The notes: generated from the sequence alone by a model not told the origin. Numbered from the stretch's first letter, positions 10,339 to 18,627 are shown. The stretch: 33,308 nucleotides of DNA from an uncultured Clostridia bacterium (GCA_947589465.1 CANQAE010000015.1:1-33308); one strand, 5' to 3'. Made by a program: numbers and translations.

Positions 10339-10355
10339 GGTATTCCTCCAAAAAA

Positions 10356-10478
10356 CAAAAAAATAATGAGCGGAAAGTAGAAAATCCGCACATCAAATAA
10401 AAACCTTTCGGCTGAATTATTTTTTTGCGTTACCAATCCAAGTAAACCCGACTGGTGAGATAAAATCTACTTTCAACT
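10356..10478 (-). promoter_or_regulatory. infC leader with alternative terminator/antiterminator, L20-leader-like
   Basis: The leader runs about 140 nt from the promoter to the infC start. Near its 3' end GCGGA / TCCGC (10389-10385 with 10374-10370) form a stem followed by TCATTATTTTTTT, a terminator-like element. The 5' end carries GAAAGTAGA (10474-10466), perfectly complementary to TCTACTTTC (10381-10373), which overlaps the loop and 3' arm of that stem. The two pairings exclude each other. A further 7-bp stem ACCAGTC / GATTGGT (10456-10450 with 10438-10432) and a GCC-GAAA-GGT hairpin lie between. Bacillus regulates this operon by L20-dependent attenuation; similarity of mechanism is inferred. 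Confidence 0.7.
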
Positions 10479-10483
10479 TGAAT

Positions 10484-10512
10484 ATTATACGACTAAATCG
10501 CACGCTTGTCAA
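10484..10512 (-). promoter_or_regulatory. consensus sigma-A promoter of infC-rpmI-rplT
   Basis: Minus strand: TTGACA (10512-10507), exactly 17 nt, TATAAT (10489-10484). Both boxes match the consensus perfectly, as expected for a highly expressed ribosomal-protein operon. Transcription should start near 10477. From here to the thrS stop at 10675 only the hairpin at 10601-10631 was found. Confidence 0.93.
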
Positions 10513-10596
10513 TCGTTTTAAGTCAGTTTTAGCCCGATTTACCGAATTTTTTTAATTTATTTTTCCTTTTGCGGCGGCTTTTATCGTCCCACACGA

Positions 10597-10631
10597 CAAA
10601 GCGCCCGATTTTTGTTTATTTAATCGAGCGC
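10597..10631 (-). terminator. probable terminator of thrS
   Basis: A 10-bp stem with one G-U pair: arms GCGCTCGATT (10631-10622) and AATCGGGCGC (10610-10601), 44 nt after the thrS stop. The following minus-strand bases are TTTGTCG, so the T tract is short. It may act as a weak terminator or as an mRNA 3'-end stabiliser. Confidence 0.5.
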
Positions 10632-10674
10632 CTTTCGCCAAATTTATTACGGTATTTACAACAATTGCAATAAT

Positions 10675-12618
10675 TTAGCCGCAGAATTTGCTGTCGATTT
10701 CTTCTCTGAGTTTTTTGACGAATTCGGTTAGATTCATTTGTCCGAGGTCGCCCACACTTCTCGATCTTACCGACAAGACGCCGCTTTCCTTTTCTTTGTC
10801 GCCCAAGATCACCATGTAAGGTACTTTTTCCATCTGTGCTTCGCGGATCTTGTACCCTATCTTTTCGCTTCTTATATCGACTTCGCAACGAATTCCTTCT
10901 CGTTGAAGATCGAGGCAGAGTTTTTTTACGTCGTCGATCGTGCGGTCGGTAAGTGACATTATCTTTACTTGAACGGGACTCATCCAAAGCGGAAGCGCCC
11001 CCGCGTATTTTTCGATGAGCATAGCCATCATTCTTTCGTAGCAACCGAAAGCGCCGCGGTGTATGATATAAGGATGTTTCTTTTCGCCGTCGGCGTCAAC
11101 ATACCACATATCGAATTTTTCGCTGAGGAACATATCGACTTGAATAGTCATTATCGTGTCCTCTTTGCCGTAAACGTTTCGCGCTTGAATATCGAGTTTA
11201 GGTCCGTAGAATGCGGCTTCGCCCTTTGCTTCCGTGTACTTGATGCCGAGGTGATCGAGGATCTTTTTCATTCTTTCTTCGGCGACGTTCCACTCGTCCG
11301 CAGAACCTATATATTTGTCGCGGTCGTTTTCGTCCCACCTCGAAAATCTGAAAAATACATCGTCGAGCATACCAAGACATTTAAGGAAATAGTAACTGAG
11401 TTCGAAACAGCCGCGGAATTCGTCTTCGAGTTGTTCGGGAGTGCATATAATATGACCGTCGCTCAAATGAAATTGCCTTATCCTTATTAGGCCGTGCATT
11501 TCGCCAGACGCTTCTTTGCGGAACAGCGGCGAAGTTTCGTTGTATCTTATGGGGAGATCGCGATAACTTTTGAGTCCGTTGCGGTAGATCATATATTGGA
11601 ACGGACAAGTCATCGGTCGCAATGCAAATACTTCGTCGTCCTTTTCGGGGTCGCCGATCACGAACATTTTGTCGAGGTAATGATCCCAATGCCCGCTGAT
11701 TTTGTACAAATCGCTTTTTGCGAATGACGGAGTTTTGGTAAGTTGATAGCCGCGGCGTTCTTCTTCATCCTCTACGAAACGTTGCAGGATCTGGAACAGT
11801 TTTGCGCCTTTGGGCATAAGCAGCGGCAGTCCTTGCCCTATTTTTTCTTCTGTCATAAAGTAACCAAGTTCTCTGCCGAGTTTGTTGTGATCTCGCCTTT
11901 TGGCTTCTTCGAGCATATTGAGATATTCGGTTAGATCGGACTTTTTGTCGAAAGCCGTGCCGTAAATGCGGGTAAGCATCTTGTTTTTTTCGTTTCCGCG
12001 CCAATAAGCGCCCGCTATCTGCGTAAGTTTGATGAATTTGACTTTGCCGGTGCTTACGAGGTGCGGTCCGCGACACAGATCGACGAACGCTCCTTGTCTG
12101 TAAAATGTGAGTTCGGCGTCATCGGGCAAATCTTCTATTATTTGAACTTTGTACGGCTCGTCGAACCCGCGCATCTGCGTGATGGCGGATTTACGCGAAA
12201 CACTCAACCTTTCGATGGGAAAATCTGCTTTTATGATCGCTTGCATCTCCTTTTCGATAAGATCGAAGTCGTTCACGGTTATCGGCGTTGAAAAATCGAA
12301 GTCGTAGTAAAAGCCGTTTGCTATGCTCGGTCCTATGGCGAGTTTTGCGTTGGGATAGATATTTTTTATCGCTTGCGCGAGAATGTGCGCCGCAGTGTGC
12401 CTGTATGCGTTGCGCCCTTCTTCATCTTTGAATGTAAGAACTTCGAGCGTACAATCTTTGCCGAGTTTGTGCGTAAGGTCTACAAGTACGCCGTCTACTT
12501 TCGCTATGAGCGCAACGCGAGCAAGACCTTCGCTTATCGTGGGCAAAATTTCCAAAATAGTAGAATTTTTCGCCGCCGAAATTACAGATCCGTCTTTTAA
12601 TGTTACATTGATATTCAT
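10675..12618 (-). CDS. thrS: threonyl-tRNA synthetase
   Basis: 647 residues, full length. It charges tRNA-Thr. Domains in order: TGS domain (about 1-60), the N2 editing domain with H-x3-H in YRHTAAHILAQ near 73-83, the class II catalytic core with MTCPFQYMIYRNGLKSYRDLPIR (zinc cysteine in MTCPF) and RFSRWDENDRDKYIG, and a C-terminal anticodon-binding domain (PVQVKIMSLTDRTIDDVKKL). The start ATG 12618 has AGGAG upstream. It is monocistronic here, with its own promoter and a threonine T-box leader, so expression should rise when uncharged tRNA-Thr accumulates. Confidence 0.98.
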   Translation of the reverse strand: MNINVTLKDGSVISAAKNSTILEILPTISEGLARVALIAKVDGVLVDLTHKLGKDCTLEVLTFKDEEGRNAYRHTAAHILAQAIKNIYPNAKLAIGPSIANGFYYDFDFSTPITVNDFDLIEKEMQAIIKADFPIERLSVSRKSAITQMRGFDEPYKVQIIEDLPDDAELTFYRQGAFVDLCRGPHLVSTGKVKFIKLTQIAGAYWRGNEKNKMLTRIYGTAFDKKSDLTEYLNMLEEAKRRDHNKLGRELGYFMTEEKIGQGLPLLMPKGAKLFQILQRFVEDEEERRGYQLTKTPSFAKSDLYKISGHWDHYLDKMFVIGDPEKDDEVFALRPMTCPFQYMIYRNGLKSYRDLPIRYNETSPLFRKEASGEMHGLIRIRQFHLSDGHIICTPEQLEDEFRGCFELSYYFLKCLGMLDDVFFRFSRWDENDRDKYIGSADEWNVAEERMKKILDHLGIKYTEAKGEAAFYGPKLDIQARNVYGKEDTIMTIQVDMFLSEKFDMWYVDADGEKKHPYIIHRGAFGCYERMMAMLIEKYAGALPLWMSPVQVKIMSLTDRTIDDVKKLCLDLQREGIRCEVDIRSEKIGYKIREAQMEKVPYMVILGDKEKESGVLSVRSRSVGDLGQMNLTEFVKKLREEIDSKFCG

Positions 12619-12631
12619 TGTTTTCTCCTAT

Positions 12632-12845
12632 AAAAAAATCCTCGGCAATTAATGCTAAGGACGATATTTACCGTGATTCCACCTTATTTTACGACGCAAG
12701 CGTCGCCTCATTTATTCGGATTACGCCGACTCGCTTCCATAAAGGGTGGTTTCGCTGTTTGACCCGCAGTTATGCCGCTTTCACCTTTCGGCACTCTCTG
12801 TAAACGCAAATCAAGGCTACTTGTCCCTTCTTAAAGGAAATTTCA
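12632..12845 (-). promoter_or_regulatory. T-box leader of thrS, specifier ACC (Thr)
   Basis: Read on the minus strand: stem I begins with AAGGGACAAGTAG (12815-12803 region), continues with AGAGAGTGCCGAAAGGTGAAAGC and closes at CCCTT. The specifier loop just before this closing strand shows GAA-ACC-A, with ACC at 12750-12748, a threonine codon. A GACGC / GCGTC hairpin (12704-12693) follows. The T-box motif AAGGTGGAATCACGG is at 12685-12671. The terminator pairs TCCTTAGC with GCCGAGGA (12661-12654 with 12646-12639; one mismatch, one G-U) before seven T. It responds to the charging state of tRNA-Thr and governs readthrough into thrS. Confidence 0.92.
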
Positions 12846-12850
12846 TTTAT

Positions 12851-12879
12851 AGTATATACCGTCGGGAACAAAATGTCAA
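12851..12879 (-). promoter_or_regulatory. sigma-A promoter of thrS
   Basis: Minus strand: TTGACA (12879-12874), 17 nt, TATACT (12856-12851). The start point near 12844 agrees with the 5' edge of the T-box. Between this promoter and the comF stop at 12990 I see no gene and no clear terminator. Confidence 0.88.
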
Positions 12880-12989
12880 CGGTTTTGACGGAAAAAATCA
12901 AAAAATTTAGAAACGGAATTTATTGTGCGGAACACGATCATATTTACTGATTATGACAGGCATAAACAGCAAAATAAAATTAAAAAACG

Positions 12990-13700
12990 CTAATATAATT
13001 CGGGTTTACATACGCTTGTGCAAAAAGTCAGAACATAAACATCTCCGCAGCCCGCTTTTAAGAGCGCTTTCGTGCAGCCGTCGGTCGTCGCGCCCGTTGT
13101 TAAAACGTCGTCAACGAGCAAAATACTTTTGTTTTTGTATTTTTCGATTGCGACAAAACTCTCCTCTGCTTCGGCAAAACGTTCCTTTCGCGCGAGTCTG
13201 GCGAAGTTTGTTGAATATTTGATTCTGGTAAGAGTTTCTTTTAGAGGTTTGTCTATAATTTTCGCAAGTTCTTCGGCAATAATTTTTGCTTGATTGTATC
13301 CGCGTTTTTTGAAACGTTTTATGTGCATCGGCACAAACGATACAAAATCTATATACCATTTCGACTTGTAATATTCGTCGGCAAGATATTGCGCCATTGT
13401 TCTTGCGAGATAAAGTTGTCCGCCGTATTTCAGACGATAGACTAATTTCTTTGCCGAACCTTCGTAAATGAATGGAGCGCGCGCTTGGGTAAAACTATGC
13501 CCGTAGTTTGTGCAGTCGTAGCAGTATGTGGTAGTCGCTCCTACCGCTCTCCCGCATTTCGGACAAAAGCGGATGTTTGCTTCAAGCAAACACCCGCTAC
13601 ATATACTGTATCTGTTTTCTTCAAATAAATCTTTTCCGCAAACAACGCACTTTATGTTTTGCGGATAAAACATATTTATAACTACTTTTTTCGCGTCCAC
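12990..13700 (-). CDS. ComF family protein, zinc ribbon plus phosphoribosyltransferase domain
   Basis: 236 residues from the upstream GTG. Four CxxC pairs (C18-C21, C34-C37, C46-C49, C60-C63) form a double zinc-ribbon. A type I phosphoribosyltransferase domain follows, with the PRPP-binding motif ILLVDDVLTTGATTDGC near 193-209. ComF homologues take part in DNA uptake in competent bacteria, probably near single-stranded DNA handling. Many genomes carry this family without known competence, so the role is uncertain. The GTG start at 13700 shares one base with the ackA stop (TAGTG), suggesting coupling, but neither it nor ATG 13673 has a clear ribosome binding site. It is transcribed behind pta-ackA, an unusual partner. 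Confidence 0.85.
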   Translation of the reverse strand: MDAKKVVINMFYPQNIKCVVCGKDLFEENRYSICSGCLLEANIRFCPKCGRAVGATTTYCYDCTNYGHSFTQARAPFIYEGSAKKLVYRLKYGGQLYLARTMAQYLADEYYKSKWYIDFVSFVPMHIKRFKKRGYNQAKIIAEELAKIIDKPLKETLTRIKYSTNFARLARKERFAEAEESFVAIEKYKNKSILLVDDVLTTGATTDGCTKALLKAGCGDVYVLTFCTSVCKPELY

Positions 13701-14887
13701 TACTTTACGAGAGCAAGCGTTTCGCGCGCGATGACGAGTTCCTCGTTGGTGGGAATAATGTACGCCAAAGCACTGCTTCCTTCCGCCGAGATCTTGACTG
13801 CGTTTCCGCGTCCCGGATCAAGGTTGATTTTCTTGTCGTACTTCATGCCCATGAATGAGAGCGAATCGAGTACAGCCGCACGAACTTCGGGAGTATGTTC
13901 GCCTATTCCGCCCGTGAAAGCGATTATATCGAGTCCGCCGAGCGCGGCTACGTACGAACCTACGTATTTGAGAACTCTGTACGAGAACATATCGAGCGCA
14001 AGGCGGCATCTGTCGTTGCCCGCTTCGATTCCCGCAAGAATGTCACGGAAATCGCTGCTTACTCCGCTTACGCCCAAAACGCCCGACTTCTTGTTGAGAT
14101 ACGAGGTAATTTCGTGGATATTCATGCCTTTTTTGTCTGCAAGATATTCCAAAACTGCGGGATCGAGGTCGCCGCAACGTGTTCCCATGACAAGTCCTTC
14201 GAGCGGCGTAAGTCCCATGGACGTGTCGATGCACTTCCCGTCTTTGACCGCGCTTATGCTTGCGCCGTTGCCGAGGTGGCAAACAATGACCTTGCCTTTA
14301 CGACCGAGGATCTTTTCCGCTTCCTGACTGACGAACAAGTGGCTGGTGCCGTGGAATCCGTATTTGCGTACGCGGAAGTTCTTGTAATCTTCGTACGGAA
14401 CGCCGTACATATAAGCGTAATCGGGCATCGTCGAATGGAAAGTGTTGTCGAATACCGCTACCATTGGCGCTTTCGGCATAACCTTTTTGCAGGCTTTGAT
14501 GCCCATAATATTAGCGGGCTGATGCAAAGGAGCGAGATCTATGTTATGCTCTATGATCTTCATTACGTCATCCGTTATGAGTTGGCTTCTGTCGAAATCT
14601 TCCGCCGCATGAACGACGCGATGACCTACTGCCGAAATTTCGTCCATTGACTTGATGACGCCGTGCTTTTTGTCAACGAGAGCGTCGAGCACGAGGCTTA
14701 TCGCCTCTACGTGCGTCGGCATCGGGCTGTTTATGACCGTTTCGCCCGCCGAGGTCTTGTGAGTAAGAACGGAGCCGTCCATTCCGATGCGTTCGCAAAG
14801 ACCTTTGGCAATGACGCTTTCGTTTTCCATATTTATAAGTTGATATTTTAAGGATGAACTTCCTGCGTTGATGACGAGTATTTTCAT
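13700..14887 (-). CDS. ackA: acetate kinase
   Basis: 395 residues. It makes acetate and ATP from acetyl phosphate, the energy-conserving end of acetate fermentation. Landmarks are the N-terminal INAGSSSLKYQLI, VFDNTFHSTMPDYAYMYGVPYEDY, YGFHGTSHLFVSQEA, VCHLGNGASISAVKDGK and the C-terminal AFTGGIGEHTPEVR. The start ATG 14887 has AAGGAG upstream. It follows pta after 10 nt and shares its promoter. Confidence 0.98.
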   Translation of the reverse strand: MKILVINAGSSSLKYQLINMENESVIAKGLCERIGMDGSVLTHKTSAGETVINSPMPTHVEAISLVLDALVDKKHGVIKSMDEISAVGHRVVHAAEDFDRSQLITDDVMKIIEHNIDLAPLHQPANIMGIKACKKVMPKAPMVAVFDNTFHSTMPDYAYMYGVPYEDYKNFRVRKYGFHGTSHLFVSQEAEKILGRKGKVIVCHLGNGASISAVKDGKCIDTSMGLTPLEGLVMGTRCGDLDPAVLEYLADKKGMNIHEITSYLNKKSGVLGVSGVSSDFRDILAGIEAGNDRCRLALDMFSYRVLKYVGSYVAALGGLDIIAFTGGIGEHTPEVRAAVLDSLSFMGMKYDKKINLDPGRGNAVKISAEGSSALAYIIPTNEELVIARETLALVK

Positions 14888-14897
14888 TATGAACTCC

Positions 14898-15887
14898 TTA
14901 CATAGCAGTTTGTAAAACGGTAATGCTTACGACGTTTACTATATCTTCGACCGAGCATCCGCGGCTGAGGTCGTTTACGGGCATATTGAATCCCTGGCAA
15001 ATGGGACCTACTGCTTCTGCACCCGCAAGTCTTTGGACAAGTTTATAACCTATATTTCCCGCTTGAAGGTCGGGGAAAATGAGAACGTTCGCTTTGCCAG
15101 CAACCTTGCTGCCGGGCGCTTTGAGCGAAGCAACTTTGTCAACGATCGCTGCGTCGAGTTGAAGTTCGCCGTCCACCGAAAGATCGGGCGCGTGCTCTTT
15201 TACGAGAGCGGTCGCCGCAGTTACCTTATCCACAAGTTCGTGCTTTGCCGAACCTTTCGTCGAGAACGAAAGCATTGCCACTTTGGGCGAAATTCCCGCT
15301 ACATTCTTGGCGGTTTGAGCGCTCGAAATTGCTATATCGGCAAGTTGTTCGGCTGTCGGGCACGGATTTACCGCGCAATCGCCGAATACCATAATTCCGT
15401 TTTCGCCGTATTTGCAACCTTCCGGCAAAACCATAATGAAGCAACTGCTTACCGTGTTTATTCCGGGCGCCGTCTTGATGATTTGAAGCGCGGGACGGAG
15501 TACGTCGCCGGTAGCGTGTATTGCTCCCGAAACCATGCCGTCGGCGTCATGGCATTTTACCATCATAACTCCGAGGTAAAGGTTGTCTTTGATCTGCTGT
15601 GCAGCCGATTCCATTGTCATACCCTTGTTTTTGCGCGCTTCGTACAAAGCCGTGATATACTTTGTAAGATCCTCTTTCGCGGGGTCGAAAACTTTGATGC
15701 CGTCGAGGCAAACGCCGCTGACGACGGATTTGATCTTGTCAACGTTACCGATGAGGATAACTTTCGCAAGTTTTTGCTTGGTGATGATTTCGGCAGCGCG
15801 AATGTTGCGCTCCTCCTCGCCTTCGGGCATAACTATCGTCTTGTTCAAAGCCATTGCTTTTTGACGAATAGATTGCATTAATTCCAT
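14898..15887 (-). CDS. pta: phosphate acetyltransferase
   Basis: 329 residues, the short single-domain form typical of Firmicutes. It converts acetyl-CoA and phosphate to acetyl phosphate, feeding AckA. Landmarks: IVMPEGEEERNIRAAEII near the N-terminus, MVSGAIHATGDVLRPALQIIKTAPG, and the C-terminal ANVLIFPDLQAGNIGYKLVQRLAGAEAVGPICQG. The start ATG 15887 has AAGGAG upstream. It is the first gene of pta-ackA-comF, with a promoter that overlaps the divergent tmcAL promoter. Confidence 0.98.
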   Translation of the reverse strand: MELMQSIRQKAMALNKTIVMPEGEEERNIRAAEIITKQKLAKVILIGNVDKIKSVVSGVCLDGIKVFDPAKEDLTKYITALYEARKNKGMTMESAAQQIKDNLYLGVMMVKCHDADGMVSGAIHATGDVLRPALQIIKTAPGINTVSSCFIMVLPEGCKYGENGIMVFGDCAVNPCPTAEQLADIAISSAQTAKNVAGISPKVAMLSFSTKGSAKHELVDKVTAATALVKEHAPDLSVDGELQLDAAIVDKVASLKAPGSKVAGKANVLIFPDLQAGNIGYKLVQRLAGAEAVGPICQGFNMPVNDLSRGCSVEDIVNVVSITVLQTAM

Positions 15888-15926
15888 AATAATCTCCTTT
15901 TTTTTGATGATTACACGATTTTAAGT

Positions 15927-15954
15927 TTGAAGATTCAAAACTTTATGGTATAAT
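15927..15954 (+). promoter_or_regulatory. promoter of tmcAL
   Basis: Plus strand: TTGAAG (15927-15932), 16-nt spacer, TATAAT (15949-15954). Its -10 shares two bases with the opposing pta -10. The tmcAL ATG lies 66 nt downstream. Confidence 0.72.
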
Positions 15955-15981
15955 TATAACATAATCTTTTATCAATGTAAA
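15953..15981 (-). promoter_or_regulatory. promoter of pta-ackA
   Basis: Minus strand: TTTACA (15981-15976), 17-nt spacer, TATAAT (15958-15953). The palindromic block TATAATTATA at 15949-15958 serves both directions, so RNA polymerase probably cannot occupy both promoters at once. Confidence 0.78.
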
Positions 15982-16020
15982 ATATTTACGGGGCAAAAAG
16001 TTCGATTTTAAGGAGAAAAA

Positions 16021-17169
16021 ATGAGCGTCGGTCTGATATGCGAATTCAATCCGTTTCATAACGGCCATAAGTATATAATTGAAAAAATTCACGAACTTGT
16101 AGGTCAGCCGGTTATCTGCGTCATGAGCGGCTCGTTCGTTCAGCGCGCCGAACCCGCTTGCGTCGATAAATTCAAACGCACGAAAGCGGCTCTGCTGTGC
16201 GGAGCCGACGCCGTTATAGAATTGCCTGTAAAATTCGCGACAGCGGCGGCAAAAAATTTCGCGCTCGGCGGAGTCGAAGTATTGAAAAATATAGGCGGAG
16301 TCGAATATCTGTCATTCGGCGTCGAAATCGATGAACCCGAACTATTGTTTAAGATAGCCGAAATCAAATCCTCTCCCGCCATATCTGCCGAAATTAAAAA
16401 TTCTTTGCAACAAGGGATCTCGTATCCGACTGCCCTTTCTCGCGCTATCTCGGCTGTCGTCGGCGAAAAATTTGCACGCTGCCTCGATGAGCCGAATAAC
16501 GTGCTTGCCGTCGAATATATCGAAGCGCTTTCGGGTAGCGGAATAAAGCCTTTGCCTATTAGACGCGTCGGGTGCGGTCACAACGATTTGCGCCTTGCCG
16601 GCGGCTTTGCATCGGCTACCGCCATAAGGCAAAAATTGTACGAGGGCAAAATAGATTCTCTCAAAGATTTTGTACCCGAAGTTATGCTTACCGAAATAAC
16701 TTCTTTGCCCGACATGAGCCTTTTCGATTCGCTACGAATGTTTGCGCTGCGCAAAATGTCGGTTAGCGAAATATCTTCGCTTCCCGACGTGGAAAACGGG
16801 CTCGAATATGTAATAGCGGACGCGGTAAAAAAATGCGTAAGCATTGACGACGCAATCGCTTATTGCAAATCGAAAAGATATACTTATGCTCGACTGAAAA
16901 GAATATTTTTATACGCTATGCTTGGGATAAACAAACAGATTATGTGTGACATAAACAACATTAAAACTCGCATTCTCGGCATAAAAAAAGAGTTTAGATC
17001 GTTTTTGGGAGATCTAAACTCAAATATCATTGCACGTAATCCCGAAAAAGGAAGCGAATATTTTGACGACGAAAGCGTAAAACTCGACGCATTTTCGCAA
17101 GACGTATATTCCCTTCTTTGCGGACAAAAAGCCGACCGATATTTCTGCTCGCCGCTTATCGTCGTTTAG
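16021..17169 (+). CDS. tmcAL: tRNA(Met) cytidine acetate ligase TmcAL (YlbM)
   Basis: 382 residues. In Bacillus this enzyme uses ATP and free acetate to acetylate C34 of elongator tRNA-Met (ac4C). The N-terminal nucleotidyltransferase motif is ICEFNPFHNGHKY with HxGH at 13-16, followed by VICVMSGSFVQRAEPA. RRVGCGHND and ASATAIRQKL are further family segments. The start ATG 16021 is preceded by AAGGAG. It is one of only two plus-strand units in the window and diverges from pta-ackA, whose product acetate is its substrate. The 3' end overlaps the convergent DAHP synthase gene by 14 nt. Confidence 0.95.
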   Translation: MSVGLICEFNPFHNGHKYIIEKIHELVGQPVICVMSGSFVQRAEPACVDKFKRTKAALLCGADAVIELPVKFATAAAKNFALGGVEVLKNIGGVEYLSFGVEIDEPELLFKIAEIKSSPAISAEIKNSLQQGISYPTALSRAISAVVGEKFARCLDEPNNVLAVEYIEALSGSGIKPLPIRRVGCGHNDLRLAGGFASATAIRQKLYEGKIDSLKDFVPEVMLTEITSLPDMSLFDSLRMFALRKMSVSEISSLPDVENGLEYVIADAVKKCVSIDDAIAYCKSKRYTYARLKRIFLYAMLGINKQIMCDINNIKTRILGIKKEFRSFLGDLNSNIIARNPEKGSEYFDDESVKLDAFSQDVYSLLCGQKADRYFCSPLIVV

Positions 17170-18166
17170 CGAGCCTTTCGGCGATATCGTAGATCGCTTT
17201 TTCGGTCTTTTCTATACCTAAACAGTCGTCGGTAAGCGAAACGCCGTATCGAACGGGCGTATCTTGTTTTCCGTCAAACAGATAACTCTCTATCATCAAC
17301 CCTTTTATTTGCTTGTTTATATCAAGCGAATCAACCGCCATTGCCGCAATGAGCGGTTCTTTTTGAGCGTTTTTGCCGCTGTTGCCGTGGTTGCAATCTA
17401 TGATAACGGCGTCGTTTATGTTGAGCGCCGCACATTCGGCTCCATATCGTTCTATATTCTCGCGTTCAAAATTCGAATGCATTTTGCCGTCACGATCGGT
17501 ATATCCGCGCAAGATTGCGTGTGCAAATTTGTTGCCCGACGAAGATATTTCGTAACCGCCGTAAGCAAAATCGTTTGCCGAGTTTGCTATCTTTACCGCT
17601 TGCGCCAGGCTAATTAAATCGCCGTTCATCGGGTTTTTGATGCCGACGGCAACATCGGGACAACTTGCAAACAGTCGATGAAGTTGGTCTTCCGCCGATC
17701 TGGCGCCTACTGTTATGTAAGACAAAATGTCGTCGAAGTACGGATACAATTCGGGATAAAGCATCTCATCCGCCGCAAAGTACCCGAAATCATGAGCAAC
17801 GTTAAGCATCAATTTGCGTGCGGAAAGTATGCCTTTGTTGAAATCGGGTTCTGTGCCGTTCGGCGAATGAAGCATGCCTCGGTAAGCGCCGAGCGCCGAA
17901 CGCGGTTTCGTGGTATATATCCGCGGCACGAAAAACATGAGATCTTTTACGTTTTCTTCTATGCGGCGCAATTTTTCGCAATAAGAAAGTACCGCGTCGT
18001 GATTGTCGGCGGAGCAAGGACCTATTATCAGCATAAATTTTCCGTTTTTGCAGATAACGTCTTTTATTTTGTTATCGAAAGCAAGTTTTTGCGTTTTAAG
18101 ATCGCCCGAAGGCAATTCTGCTTTAACTTTCGTAACGGATATCAATTTCTTTATTCTTTTGTACAT
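17156..18166 (-). CDS. aroF: 3-deoxy-7-phosphoheptulonate (DAHP) synthase, class I AroFGH type
   Basis: 336 residues. It condenses phosphoenolpyruvate and erythrose 4-phosphate, the first step of the shikimate pathway. Motifs: IIGPCSADN near 47-55, the KPR element in VPRIYTTKPRS, VGARSAEDQLHR, VGIKNPMNGDL and IIDCNHGNSGK, with metal/substrate residues of the enterobacterial AroFGH type. No chorismate mutase or ACT domain is fused, so feedback control cannot be read from the sequence. The start ATG 18166 has AAGGAG upstream. The gene follows a coiled-coil protein gene by 15 nt at the end of the alr-coaD unit. No other shikimate gene is present nearby. Confidence 0.93.
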   Translation of the reverse strand: MYKRIKKLISVTKVKAELPSGDLKTQKLAFDNKIKDVICKNGKFMLIIGPCSADNHDAVLSYCEKLRRIEENVKDLMFFVPRIYTTKPRSALGAYRGMLHSPNGTEPDFNKGILSARKLMLNVAHDFGYFAADEMLYPELYPYFDDILSYITVGARSAEDQLHRLFASCPDVAVGIKNPMNGDLISLAQAVKIANSANDFAYGGYEISSSGNKFAHAILRGYTDRDGKMHSNFERENIERYGAECAALNINDAVIIDCNHGNSGKNAQKEPLIAAMAVDSLDINKQIKGLMIESYLFDGKQDTPVRYGVSLTDDCLGIEKTEKAIYDIAERLAKRR

Positions 18167-18181
18167 CGAAATTGCTCCTTT

Positions 18182-18625
18182 TTAATCGAATACGACTGCG
18201 CGTAATTCCTGTCTGTTTTTGCGTACTATATTCAGCAGCCCCAACAAAAATCTTTCGGTTTCGTCGAATAAATTTTCGAGATGAGCCTTTGTTTTGTCGA
18301 TAAGCACGTCGCGTTGGATCGCCGCCTTGTTTATTATCTTTTTCGCTTCGATTTGCGCAAGATGTTCGGTTTCGCTGCCCGAAATCATTTGTTGCGCCTT
18401 TTGTTCGGCGGTGGAAATCGTCGTTTTTGCGACAGCGTCGGCATTTTCCAGAATTTTTTGTTTTGTTTCCACGATTCGCCTTGCTTCTTTGATATATTCG
18501 GGCAATGAATTTCGAAGTTCTTCGATTATATGTATGCACTTGCCCACGTCCACTTTGCGTTTTGCGTATCCCTTACTGTCGGTAAATTCGTCGATCAGCA
18601 GTTCCAAAAGCGTGAAAGAGTCCAT
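18182..18625 (-). CDS. small coiled-coil protein, unknown function
   Basis: 147 residues without signal peptide or membrane segment. It is charged and mostly helical: residues about 30-115 run as EELRNSLPEYIKEARRIVE... with repeated A, E, K and Q in coiled-coil spacing. It resembles the ATP synthase b subunit or DivIVA-like proteins that clostridial genomes often carry next to coaD, usually annotated only as ATPase or hypothetical. That family link is from memory and weak. The start ATG 18625 has AAGGAG. The coaD stop lies 2 nt upstream, so the two are co-translated. A role in cell-envelope or division scaffolding is possible but not shown. Confidence 0.75.
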   Translation of the reverse strand: MDSFTLLELLIDEFTDSKGYAKRKVDVGKCIHIIEELRNSLPEYIKEARRIVETKQKILENADAVAKTTISTAEQKAQQMISGSETEHLAQIEAKKIINKAAIQRDVLIDKTKAHLENLFDETERFLLGLLNIVRKNRQELRAVVFD

Positions 18626-18627
18626 TT

